From: Halanaerobium kushneri
Lineage (GTDB): Bacteria > Bacillota > Halanaerobiia > Halanaerobiales > Halanaerobiaceae
Assembly (NCBI RefSeq): GCF_900156285.1
Contig: NZ_FTNC01000005.1
Coordinates: forward strand, 1 to 64,000
Direction: 5' to 3'
DNA length: 64,000 nucleotides
Shown here: positions 42,344 to 49,963 of the stretch, piece after piece
Position numbering within the stretch: position 1 is the stretch's first letter
Layout of the letters: every line of letters begins with the position of its first letter
Notes under the pieces: model-generated
The model's database searches: none
What the model was told of the DNA's origin: nothing
Seen by the model: only the letters and a program-made list of their open reading frames with translations
Translations under genes and position numbers: made by a program

Positions 42344-42976
42344 ATGAAAGTAGTAGCTTTTAACGGCAGTCCCAACAGCGAGGGAAATACATATCATGCA
42401 ATCAAAATGGTGGCAGAAGAACTCGAAAATAAGGATATTAAAACGGAAATTATTCAGGTAGGTAATAAAGAAATCAGAGGTTGCCTTAGCTGTAATAAAT
42501 GTGTCAAAAACCAGAATGAAAAATGTATTATTGATGATCAGGTGAACGATTGGATTCAGAAGCTGAAAGAGTCTGATGGGATTATTATTGGCTCACCTGT
42601 TCATTATGCAGCAATTGCTGGAACAATGAAGTCATTTTTAGACAGAGCATTTTATGTAGCAAGTGTCAACGGCATGATGCTCAGACATAAGGTAGGTGCC
42701 CCTGTTGTTGCAGTTAGAAGATCAGGTGGAATGCCAACTTTTAATCAGCTTAGTAATTATATCAATTATTCGGAAATGATGATGCCTACATCTAATTACT
42801 GGAGTGTAATCCACGGTACGACCCCAGGCGAAGCAGAAAAGGATGAAGAAGGAAAACAGATTATGAGAATTTTAGGTAAGAACATGGCTTATCTGATGGA
42901 AGTTATGGAAAATGCCGAAGGTGAAGTTGAAGCACCAGAGGCGGAAAGAAAGAAATTAATGAACTTTATCAGATAA
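42344..42976 (+). CDS. Iron-sulfur flavoprotein / NADPH-dependent FMN reductase family
   Basis: 210 residues, flavodoxin-like fold with the FMN phosphate loop FNGSPNSEGNTYH (about 5-17) and SPVHYAAIAGTMKSFLDR. The compact Cys motif CLSCNKCVKNQNEKC (CX2CX2CX7C, residues about 47-61) matches iron-sulfur flavoproteins of anaerobes, which carry a [4Fe-4S] cluster and FMN and exchange electrons with ferredoxin. GGGAGG precedes the ATG. It is followed by a terminator. Its neighbours suggest an electron partner or oxidative-stress role near the tungsten aldehyde oxidoreductase; the actual function is unknown. Confidence 0.87.
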   Translation: MKVVAFNGSPNSEGNTYHAIKMVAEELENKDIKTEIIQVGNKEIRGCLSCNKCVKNQNEKCIIDDQVNDWIQKLKESDGIIIGSPVHYAAIAGTMKSFLDRAFYVASVNGMMLRHKVGAPVVAVRRSGGMPTFNQLSNYINYSEMMMPTSNYWSVIHGTTPGEAEKDEEGKQIMRILGKNMAYLMEVMENAEGEVEAPEAERKKLMNFIR

Positions 42977-42997
42977 ACACCGTTATTCATATCTTTT

Positions 42998-43036
42998 AAG
43001 GAAGAGCTTGCTTTAATCAGCAGGCTCCTTTTTTAT
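42998..43036 (+). terminator. Terminator after the iron-sulfur flavoprotein gene
   Basis: GAGCTTGC (43004-43011) pairs with GCAGGCTC (43020-43027) with one G-U pair, followed by CTTTTTTA. Confidence 0.8.
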
Positions 43037-43199
43037 TTCTTTTGCTGATTTTTGAGACTTGAATCATAATAATTAATTTTTACTTAATATTTTGAAAATA
43101 ATTTGCAAAAAATTTATTTTTGTGTTTAGATATAAATAATAGCTGATAGAATTGCTTTGATTTTATTTATTCAAAAATAATTAACTGGAGGCGGATTTA

Positions 43200-43241
43200 A
43201 TGTTCGAATTTATAAATAACAGTGAGCAGCGAGTAATCTGA
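43200..43241 (+). CDS. Possible 13-codon leader peptide before the radical SAM maturase
   Basis: GGAGG (43187-43191) is eight bases before ATG 43200, which reads MFEFINNSEQRVI and stops at TGA 43239-43241, 35 bp before the radical SAM gene. SD, spacing and start codon are as good as those of real genes here. It may be a leader peptide or a small protein; nothing in it suggests a function. Confidence 0.4.
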   Translation: MFEFINNSEQRVI

Positions 43242-43276
43242 TTTAAGTCTAATTTTAACAGAGAAAGGGGTAAATT

Positions 43277-44578
43277 ATGCAGTTTTTAATCAATAATCCA
43301 CAGTTCTGGCGCAGTGATGGGATTAATGAAAACCCGCCGGAAAAGTTTGAACTTAAATTAAAAGATGGTAAGCTGGAGCTGCCGACAGAAGTTAGAGCCA
43401 GACTGGGACTCAACACAGAAACAGAAGTTAGAATTAAATTTAATCAGAAGGGAATTTACATTGAAAGAGCAGATCCCAGGCTGACAAAAGTTTATATTGA
43501 GCCGACAAGTGACTGTAATTTAAACTGCAAAACCTGTGTCCGCCATTCCTGGGAGGAAAAGATGGGTTTTATGGAAATGGAAACCTATTATAAATTAATT
43601 GAAGAACTGAAAGACTTTAAGGGTCTAGAAAAAATTTCATTTTGGGGAATTGGGGAGCCGCTTTTTCATCCAGAGATTGCAGAGATGATTGAGCTGGCCT
43701 CAGAGCTGGGAGTAAAAACGCAAATGATTACAAATGGGCTGCTGCTCGATCAGAATAAAGCAGAAGCACTGCTTGAGGCCGGTCTGGACAGCCTGGTGGT
43801 TTCTGTTGATGGGACTTCTCCAGAAACTATGGCCGATATTCGTTCTGGAGCTGATTTGAAAACTGTAATTGAAAATGTGCAGAGATTTCGCAATCTGCGG
43901 GATAAAAAGCAGAAAAAATGTGAGATTGGAATTGAATATGTAATTATGAAATCAAATGTGGATGAATTAAAGGATCTGCGCAAGCTGGCCTTTAAAATGG
44001 GAGCTTCATTTATTTTTCTAACAAATCTCCTACCTTACACTGAAGATATGTCTGATGAAATATTATATTCATTTTCAATCAGCCGCTCCCAACCTGAAAT
44101 CAGAACTGAACACCGGCCGGAAATTTATCTGCCGCCAACGGATTTAAGAGAAGATATTATCCGTGATCTGGCTGCAGTAGGAGGTAAATCAAGTTCAATC
44201 AGTACGACTCAGGTACCATTTAATCCCCATCGCGGTTACTGTAAATTTGTAGAAGACGGCTCAATAGCAGTTAACTGGCAGGGAGAAATTAGTCCCTGTA
44301 TTGCGCTAATGCACAGTTATGACCTGTATGTCAGAGAACGGAAGAAACATATCAAAAAATATTCACTCGGAAATATTTCCGATGAGTCACTCTCAGCAAT
44401 CTGGAATCAGAAAGAATTTAGAGATTTTCGCAAAGAGCTTAAAGAATTTCCTTTTTCAGACTGTACCCAGTGTTCCGGCTGTGAGATGTCAAAAGAAAAT
44501 GAAGAAGATTGTCACGGTAATGAATTTCCGGTCTGTGGCGACTGCCTCTGGGCCAGGGGAGTTATTCAGTGTCCCTAA
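43277..44578 (+). CDS. Radical SAM/SPASM maturase of the tungsten oxidoreductase, with AbrB-like N-terminus
   Basis: 433 residues. The radical SAM motif CNLNCKTC has Cys80, Cys84 and Cys87, followed by WGIGEPLFHPEI. The C-terminal SPASM-like region is Cys-rich (GYCKFVEDG, SPCIALMH, DCTQCSGC, then DCHGNEFPVCGDCLW). Residues about 26-62 (LKDGKLELPTEVRARLGL and following) look like an AbrB/SpoVT swapped-hairpin domain, unusual on a radical SAM enzyme. Proteins of this type sit beside aldehyde ferredoxin oxidoreductases and are thought to modify the tungsten cofactor or the enzyme. It directly precedes the AOR gene. Confidence 0.87.
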   Translation: MQFLINNPQFWRSDGINENPPEKFELKLKDGKLELPTEVRARLGLNTETEVRIKFNQKGIYIERADPRLTKVYIEPTSDCNLNCKTCVRHSWEEKMGFMEMETYYKLIEELKDFKGLEKISFWGIGEPLFHPEIAEMIELASELGVKTQMITNGLLLDQNKAEALLEAGLDSLVVSVDGTSPETMADIRSGADLKTVIENVQRFRNLRDKKQKKCEIGIEYVIMKSNVDELKDLRKLAFKMGASFIFLTNLLPYTEDMSDEILYSFSISRSQPEIRTEHRPEIYLPPTDLREDIIRDLAAVGGKSSSISTTQVPFNPHRGYCKFVEDGSIAVNWQGEISPCIALMHSYDLYVRERKKHIKKYSLGNISDESLSAIWNQKEFRDFRKELKEFPFSDCTQCSGCEMSKENEEDCHGNEFPVCGDCLWARGVIQCP

Positions 44579-44634
44579 AAGTTAAGTTTTATCTAAAAAT
44601 AAATATTTTTCTAAAGATTAAGCAGGAATTTGGC

Positions 44635-44655
44635 TATTAATATTTAATATTAATA
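44635..44655. promoter_or_regulatory. AT-only inverted repeat before the Moco/Tuco RNA
   Basis: TATTAATATT and AATATTAATA (44635-44644 and 44646-44655) are exact complements around a single T. It lies just before the riboswitch candidate and may be an operator or promoter part. Confidence 0.4.
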
Positions 44656-44660
44656 ATATA

Positions 44661-44756
44661 CCTTCGAGTCTTTTTGCCTAAGGAATTTTCTATGGGAATT
44701 AGACCGCTGGGTTGAGGAATAAATGACTCAGCCTCCCGTGCTTGGAAAGAAGAGTA
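44661..44756 (+). ncRNA. Candidate Moco/Tuco riboswitch before the AOR gene
   Basis: The segment CTTCGAG (44662-44668), a GCTGGGT/ACTCAGC hairpin (44706-44712 with 44726-44732) and the 3' CCTCCCGTGCTTGGAAAG (44732-44749) recall the molybdenum/tungsten cofactor RNA motif (CTCCGTGCC...GGAAAG). Its place, directly before a tungsten enzyme gene, agrees. I recall the consensus only in outline, so the match needs a covariance-model test. Confidence 0.5.
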
Positions 44757-44777
44757 AATTTAAAGGAGGTATAATTA

Positions 44778-46583
44778 ATGGGAAAAATTTATGAGTACAA
44801 AGTTTTAAGAGTTGATTTGACAAACGAAGAAATTAAAACAGAAAAAATATCGGGTGAGCTTGTTAAAAACTATCTTGGGGGTAGAGGTCTGGCATCAAAG
44901 ATTTTATATGATGAGATTGATCCAAAAGTTGATCCCTTAAGTCCAGAAAATAAACTGATCTATGCAACTGGACTTTTAACCGGAACAGCTGCTTCTACTG
45001 GTGGCCGCTACATGGTTGTTACCAAAGGGCCTCTTACAGGGACTATAGCCAGCAGTAATTCAGGTGGATTTTTTGGAGCCGAGCTTAGATTTAGCGGCAA
45101 TGACATTATCATTTTTGAAGGTAAGGCCAGTCATCCAGTTTATCTTTCAATAATGGGAGATAAAGTTGAGCTCAAAGATGCTTCTGAAATCTGGGGTAAG
45201 CCGGTTTATGAGACCACTGATCTCCTGATTGAAGCAGCTGGTAATAAAAACGCAAGAGTCAGCTGTATTGGTCCGGCCGGTGAAAAGCTAGTTAAATTTG
45301 CCTCAATTATGAATGAAAAAGATAGAGCTGCCGGCAGAACCGGTGTTGGAGCAGTAATGGGTTCTAAAAATCTGAAGGCAGTTGTGGTTAAAGCTGATGA
45401 AAAACAGGTTGAATATTTTAAAGATGAAATGATGAAAGTTGTCAAAAAACAGACTAAAATACTGAAAGAAGATGGAGTAACAGGTGAGGGTTTACCTGCT
45501 TTAGGTACCAAAGTTCTAGACAATATTATTAATTCTACTGGGGCCTATCCAACTAAAAATTTCCAGTTTGCAATCTTTGAGGATGTGGATGAGGTTTCTG
45601 GAGAAGCACTGGTTGAAAAAGGATATCTGCAGTCAAATACTGGCTGTTATGGTTGTCCAATTCGCTGTGCCAGAAAGACAAAACTTCCCAATGGCCGCAG
45701 TGGAGAAGGTCCAGAATACGAAACAGGCTGGGCTTTTGGTGCAGACTGTGGAGTTAATGATCTAAATGCTATTTCAGAAGCAAATTTTATCTGTAATGAC
45801 CTTGGTCTGGATACAATTACAGCCGGTGCAACTATTGCCTGTGCCATGGAATTATATGAAAAAGGCTATATAGATAAAGATGAACTGGAAAATGGTCCTG
45901 AATTAAAATTTGGTTCTTCTGAGTCAATAATCTATTATACAGAAAAAATGGCTTACCGTGAAGGCTTTGGAGATCAGCTGGCGGAAGGTTCATACCGCCT
46001 GGCAGATTCTAAAGGACATCCTGAGCTTTCGATGAGTGTTAAAAAACAGGAGCTTCCTGCTTACGATCCTCGCGGTGTTCAGGGACATGGACTTAACTAT
46101 GTTACTTCAAACCGCGGTGGCTGTCATGTTAGAGGTTATATGATCTCACCTGAGGTTTTAGGGGTTCCAGAAAAGTTGGATCCACAGGAATTAGAAGGAA
46201 AGCCTAAGTGGGTTATGACCTTCCAGGATTTAACAGCTATCATTGATTCAATTGGAATGTGTCTTTTTACTTCCTTTGCTTTAGGACTTGATGACTACAG
46301 AGAAATAGTCAATGCAGGCACTCAGTTTGAGTACAGCTCAGAATCTCTGCTGGAAACCGGTGAACGAATTTATAACTTAGAGCGTCAGTTTAACTTAGAA
46401 GCAGGTATTTTACCTGAAGAAGATAAACTGCCAGCTCGCTTTGATGAGCCACTTCCAGATGGTCCACAAAAGGGTATCAGCACTAAATACAGAGAAATCT
46501 TACCTGAGTATTATGAAATTAGAGGCTGGCAGGAAGATGGTTGGATCAGTGAACAGAAACTAAAGGATATGAAAATTAAATAA
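44778..46583 (+). CDS. aor: Tungsten-containing aldehyde:ferredoxin oxidoreductase
   Basis: 601 residues, full-length AOR family. N-terminal bis-pterin-binding region (NYLGGRGLASKILYDEIDP, GRYMVVTKGPLTGTIASSNSGG, GRTGVGAVMGSKNLKA) and the [4Fe-4S] ligands CYGCPIRC (CX2CX3C, about 293-300) with a distant Cys in IGMCLF. It interconverts aldehydes and acids with ferredoxin in the cytoplasm. AAAGGAGG precedes the ATG. The adjacent radical SAM protein, MoaD-like and MoeB-like proteins would serve its tungstopterin cofactor. Paired with the iron alcohol dehydrogenase elsewhere in the window it could allow acid-to-alcohol conversion. Confidence 0.94.
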   Translation: MGKIYEYKVLRVDLTNEEIKTEKISGELVKNYLGGRGLASKILYDEIDPKVDPLSPENKLIYATGLLTGTAASTGGRYMVVTKGPLTGTIASSNSGGFFGAELRFSGNDIIIFEGKASHPVYLSIMGDKVELKDASEIWGKPVYETTDLLIEAAGNKNARVSCIGPAGEKLVKFASIMNEKDRAAGRTGVGAVMGSKNLKAVVVKADEKQVEYFKDEMMKVVKKQTKILKEDGVTGEGLPALGTKVLDNIINSTGAYPTKNFQFAIFEDVDEVSGEALVEKGYLQSNTGCYGCPIRCARKTKLPNGRSGEGPEYETGWAFGADCGVNDLNAISEANFICNDLGLDTITAGATIACAMELYEKGYIDKDELENGPELKFGSSESIIYYTEKMAYREGFGDQLAEGSYRLADSKGHPELSMSVKKQELPAYDPRGVQGHGLNYVTSNRGGCHVRGYMISPEVLGVPEKLDPQELEGKPKWVMTFQDLTAIIDSIGMCLFTSFALGLDDYREIVNAGTQFEYSSESLLETGERIYNLERQFNLEAGILPEEDKLPARFDEPLPDGPQKGISTKYREILPEYYEIRGWQEDGWISEQKLKDMKIK

Positions 46584-46659
46584 TAATATTGGCGGGGTAA
46601 ATAATTGGCTTTTAAAAAATATATTGCAGTTTAAGGTTATTCAATTTAGCCTCGTAAAT

Positions 46660-46689
46660 CCATCCAGTTCTCTGCCGGGAACTGGGTGG
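46660..46689 (+). other. Hairpin between aor and the moaD-like gene
   Basis: CCATCCAGTTC (46660-46670) pairs with GAACTGGGTGG (46679-46689), 11 bp with one G-U pair. Only AATTTTAATATT follows, so it is a weak terminator or a partial attenuator lowering expression of the cofactor genes. Confidence 0.55.
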
Positions 46690-46715
46690 AATTTTAATAT
46701 TAAAGGATGATAATT

Positions 46716-47000
46716 ATGACATTAAAAGTTAAATTTTATTCACTATTTAGAATTAATTTAAAAAGTGCAGGAACTGAATATAAATTGAACAGTAAAATTA
46801 CAATTGCAGAACTGATAAAAAAATTAGATCAGGATTATGATAATTATTTTACTCAAAAATTACTGGAGGAAGACCGGAGTATCTCACCCGGGGCGATTAT
46901 TCTGGTTAATGGTAAAAATATTATTCATCTAGATAAATTAGAGACAGAGATTACAAACAAGGATACAGTAACTCTATTTCCACCCTCAGCAGGAGGTTGA
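46716..47000 (+). CDS. MoaD/ThiS-family sulfur carrier protein
   Basis: 94 residues, beta-grasp ubiquitin-like fold (MTLKVKFYSLFRINL at the start) ending in FPPSAGG. The terminal Gly-Gly is the site of adenylation and thiocarboxylation. It would supply the dithiolene sulfur of the pterin cofactor for the upstream tungsten enzyme. ATG 46716 has proper spacing from AAAGGA; the in-frame ATG 46707 does not. It is followed immediately by its likely activating enzyme. Distinct from ThiS by context. Confidence 0.87.
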   Translation: MTLKVKFYSLFRINLKSAGTEYKLNSKITIAELIKKLDQDYDNYFTQKLLEEDRSISPGAIILVNGKNIIHLDKLETEITNKDTVTLFPPSAGG

Positions 47001-47002
47001 TT

Positions 47003-47674
47003 ATGAAGAATTATTTACAAAGACAGCAGGAATTATTTACAGATAAACAGCAGCAGAGGCTGGAAAAATTAAAAGTTATGATTGCTGGTGTTGGAGGTCT
47101 GGGGACAAATCAGGCTCTACAGCTGCAGCGGATTGGAGTTAAAAAAATATATCTTTATGATTATGATCAGGTGGAAATATCAAACTTAAATCGGCAGCTC
47201 TGTTATGGGAAAAATGATATTGGCCGTCCAAAAGTGGAGGCAGCAGCAGAGTTTTTAGGTAAATTTGAATTGGAAACTGAAGTTATTGGTATAAATGAAA
47301 GAATAAGTTTAGAAACTAAAATTCCCAATGATGTAGATATTATTTTTGATGGTCTTGATAATTTTGAGTCCCGCTTTATTTTGGATCAGCTGGCTGCAGA
47401 AAACAAACTGCCTTTTATCCATGCCGGGATAGAAGAGTTTTTTGCCCAGATCATGCTGGTGCTGCCTGAAAGCAGCTTGCGTCTAAAGGATGTTTTTGCC
47501 GGCAGTAAAAAGCAGAAGCTGCCTGCAGTTTTTTCCCCTGCTGTGACAGTGACTGCTTCCATTCAAGTGTTGGAAGCTCTAAAATATCTACTTGGTTTTG
47601 ATAATTATTTAAATAATCAGCTGCTGTACATTGACTTATTCAACAATCAGATAGAAAAAATTGACTTGAGTTAA
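47003..47674 (+). CDS. ThiF/MoeB-family adenylating enzyme
   Basis: 223 residues, E1-like. The ATP-binding GVGGLG (about 29-34) is followed by the YDYDQVEISNLNRQ motif with its conserved Asp and Arg, then DIGRPKVEAAAEFL. The Zn-binding CxxC pairs of classical MoeB are missing and the protein is some 25 residues short of typical MoeB, so it is a compact form. It should adenylate the Gly-Gly end of the upstream MoaD-like carrier. ATG 47003 is six bases from AGGAGG, which itself lies within the upstream gene. Confidence 0.87.
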   Translation: MKNYLQRQQELFTDKQQQRLEKLKVMIAGVGGLGTNQALQLQRIGVKKIYLYDYDQVEISNLNRQLCYGKNDIGRPKVEAAAEFLGKFELETEVIGINERISLETKIPNDVDIIFDGLDNFESRFILDQLAAENKLPFIHAGIEEFFAQIMLVLPESSLRLKDVFAGSKKQKLPAVFSPAVTVTASIQVLEALKYLLGFDNYLNNQLLYIDLFNNQIEKIDLS

Positions 47675-47765
47675 ATTAAAAATTCATATTTTAGTTATCT
47701 GATGTAATTTTTCTACTTGATAAAAATTGATTTCTCTGTTAGCCTTAATTTCAGGAGTTGATAAT

Positions 47766-48518
47766 ATGCAGACAGAAATATATCATTTATTTCATAGTGG
47801 GACAGCAGTTAGAGTAAAAGATAAATTATTTATTTTCGATTATTTTAAAGACGAGCCGCAGCAGGAAAAAGCAGTGACTAGTTCTTTAGAAAAAGGAGTC
47901 ATTCGTTCAGACAGCTTTAAAAATATAAAAGAAACTTATGTTTTTGTTTCTCACAGCCATCATGATCACTACAATCAGATAATTTTTGACTGGGGAGAAT
48001 ACTGTGATCAGATAAATTATATTTTAGCTGCTGAAGTTGCAGAGGAATCAGATCTGGAGAGCAAAGATAACCTTTACTTAATGGAAAAAGACGAAGAACT
48101 GAAGCTTGATCAGATAAATATTTCAAGTTATGGCAGTACAGATAAAGGTGTTTCATTTTTAGTTGAGCTTGATAATTTAACTATTTTTCATGCCGGGGAT
48201 TTAAACTGGTGGAAGTGGAAAAAGTTTAGCCCAAAGGTTCAAAAAAGAGAAGAAAGAGAATATAAAAGAGAAGTTGATAAGCTTAAGGGTAAACAAATTG
48301 ATATTGCCTTTGTGCCGGTTGACCCGAGATTAGAAGAAAACTTTTATCTGGCCGGAGAATATTTTATCAATCAGCTTAAACCAGCACTTTTTGTCCCCAT
48401 TCATTTTGCTGATAATTTTGATGTAACTAAATTTTTTCGAGATAGATTTAATTCAAATCAGACAAGAGTGGCCGAAATCACTGAATCTGGAGAGAAAATT
48501 CTTTATACAAGAAAATAG
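47766..48518 (+). CDS. Metallo-beta-lactamase-fold hydrolase
   Basis: 250 residues. HSHHDHYNQ (metal-binding HxHxDH), HAGDLN and the late HFAD histidine are the zinc-ligand motifs of the MBL fold, UlaG-like branch. The N-terminus (EIYHLFHSGTAVRVKDKLFIFDYFKDEP) is the usual first beta sheet. Substrate unknown. ATG 47766 follows GGAG by 8 nt. It is the last gene before the sugar cluster, possibly outside the tungsten-enzyme unit. Confidence 0.82.
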   Translation: MQTEIYHLFHSGTAVRVKDKLFIFDYFKDEPQQEKAVTSSLEKGVIRSDSFKNIKETYVFVSHSHHDHYNQIIFDWGEYCDQINYILAAEVAEESDLESKDNLYLMEKDEELKLDQINISSYGSTDKGVSFLVELDNLTIFHAGDLNWWKWKKFSPKVQKREEREYKREVDKLKGKQIDIAFVPVDPRLEENFYLAGEYFINQLKPALFVPIHFADNFDVTKFFRDRFNSNQTRVAEITESGEKILYTRK

Positions 48519-48564
48519 AATGAGTTAATTTAATGTTTTAATTAAGTAAATTTCAGAAATTAAC

Positions 48565-48593
48565 TTGACAAATAATTATCTAAATATTATACT
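48565..48593 (+). promoter_or_regulatory. Promoter of the first LacI-type regulator
   Basis: TTGACA (48565-48570), 17-bp spacer, TATACT (48588-48593). The second LacI gene has the same -35, spacer length and -10. Confidence 0.8.
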
Positions 48594-48610
48594 AAATTTA
48601 GATAAAGAAA

Positions 48611-48628
48611 AATGTAAAGGTTTACCCG
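48611..48628. promoter_or_regulatory. LacI-type operator O1
   Basis: AATGTAAAGGTTTACCCG differs in one base from the site at 48699-48716. It lies just after the presumed start of transcription. Confidence 0.7.
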
Positions 48629-48698
48629 AGCTTTTAATTCTGCAAAATAAAGTATTTTATAACTTGCTTGTAGTGGAAAAAGCAATTTTTTTATTGTC

Positions 48699-48724
48699 AA
48701 TGTAAACGTTTACCCGTTTACATT
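48699..48724. promoter_or_regulatory. LacI-type operator O2
   Basis: AATGTAAACGTTTACCCG (48699-48716) contains the perfect GTAAACGTTTAC palindrome, and the dyad AATGTAAAC/GTTTACATT spans 48699-48724. It is 88 bp from O1, so looping by a tetrameric LacI protein is possible. Confidence 0.75.
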
Positions 48725-48746
48725 ACAAGGATCTGGAGGTGTAAAT

Positions 48747-49757
48747 ATGGGTGTTACAATTAAAGATGTTGCCAAAAAAGCTGGAGTTTCTATTGCTTCT
48801 GTCTCTAGAGTAATTAATGACAGTAAGCCTGTAGCTCCAGAGACTAAAGAAAAAATACTTAAAGTAATTAAAGAAACGGGTTATAAACCAAATGCGATGG
48901 CCAGAGGTTTAAAGAAAAATGAATCTGGACTAATTGGTTTGATAACCCCTGATATGGAAAATGGTACTTTCGCTGAGCTGGTTAAGGGAATAGAAAGTGT
49001 TATTGAAAAAAATTCTATGAATTTAATAGTTTCTAACTCAAAAGGTGAGATTGAACGAGAATTAAGAGAGCTACATATTTTTAAAGAACAGCAGTTGGAT
49101 GGAATTATATTTTCAGGTGTTAAATTCACAAAAAAGCATAAAGAATATTTTGATAGGTATAAGGTTCCGACGGTTGTTGTTTCTCAGAAATTTCCTGGTT
49201 CTGGTTTACCTTATGTTGATATTGATAACTATAAAGCTGCCTATCAGGCCGTTGATTTTCTGATAAAAAATAATCACCAGCAAATTGCAATGGTTAGGGG
49301 TCCATTTTATGATAAATCAGCCGGTAAACAAAGGTATAATGGGTATTTTGAAGCTTTAAAAGATGCCGGCCTTAAAGTTAATTCTAGTTTTGTTAAAGAA
49401 GGTAATTTTACAATTAAAAGTGGCTATCAGGCTATGGAAAAGATTTTAAGTGAAAACGAAATGTTACCAACTGCAGTTTTTGCAGCTTCTGATAGAATGG
49501 CAATTGGGGTTTTAGACTGCTGTTTAGATAATAACCTTAAAGTACCTGAAGATATTTCAATAATTGGTTTTGATGATATAGAACTTGCTACAGTTGTAAG
49601 ACCAAAATTGACTACTGTTAGAGTGGATCACAGTAAATTAGGAGAAAAATCAGTTGAATTGCTGCTTAACAAAATTAAAAAGAATAAAGATAGTGAATCT
49701 TTTTATGAAGCAGATTTTGAAATTGTTGAAAGAGAAACAGTTAAAAAATTAACTTAG
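48747..49757 (+). CDS. LacI-family regulator of the first sugar ABC operon
   Basis: 336 residues. The N-terminal helix-turn-helix and hinge (TIKDVAKKAGVSIASVSRVINDSKPVAPETKEKILKVIKETGYKPNAMARGLK) lead to a periplasmic-binding-protein-like effector domain. TCTGGAGG precedes the ATG. Two near-identical GTAAAC-GTTTAC operators in its own leader point to autoregulation. Downstream lie a sugar ABC transporter and a GH32 enzyme, so the effector is probably sucrose, a fructo-oligosaccharide or their phosphates. Confidence 0.92.
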   Translation: MGVTIKDVAKKAGVSIASVSRVINDSKPVAPETKEKILKVIKETGYKPNAMARGLKKNESGLIGLITPDMENGTFAELVKGIESVIEKNSMNLIVSNSKGEIERELRELHIFKEQQLDGIIFSGVKFTKKHKEYFDRYKVPTVVVSQKFPGSGLPYVDIDNYKAAYQAVDFLIKNNHQQIAMVRGPFYDKSAGKQRYNGYFEALKDAGLKVNSSFVKEGNFTIKSGYQAMEKILSENEMLPTAVFAASDRMAIGVLDCCLDNNLKVPEDISIIGFDDIELATVVRPKLTTVRVDHSKLGEKSVELLLNKIKKNKDSESFYEADFEIVERETVKKLT

Positions 49758-49813
49758 TTTGAGAATAATAAGTTAAAAGTTTATGAGAAAATAGCAGTTA
49801 AAAAGATTTAATA

Positions 49814-49829
49814 TTGCTAATATTGGCAA
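49814..49829. promoter_or_regulatory. Imperfect 16-bp palindrome before the sugar-binding protein gene
   Basis: TTGCTAATATTGGCAA is palindromic except for one mismatched pair. It differs from both LacI operators and may be the site of another factor. Confidence 0.35.
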
Positions 49830-49942
49830 TGTTAATATATTTATCAAAGATAATCAATTAATATCTTGAGGAGGTGGATAAAAAAATAATTTATCAATTG
49901 TCTGACACTGGTAATTCTAAGATTAAATTAAAAAAGGGGGGA

Positions 49943-49958
49943 TGGGCTTGATAGCCCA
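49943..49958 (+). promoter_or_regulatory. Hairpin between SD and ATG of the sugar-binding protein gene
   Basis: TGGGCT-TGAT-AGCCCA forms right after the GGGGGG SD (49936-49941) and before ATG 49964. Unfolded, the spacing is 22 nt and too long; folded, it is effectively short. A short frame starting at ATG 49942 and ending at 49971 overlaps the real start. Confidence 0.5.
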
Positions 49959-49963
49959 CAATA

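Noticed and set aside
46716-47674. ThiS-ThiF pair for thiazole synthesis
   Set aside because: It follows the tungsten AOR and its maturase, is not under a TPP riboswitch and has no thiG beside it, so a pterin-cofactor role fits better.
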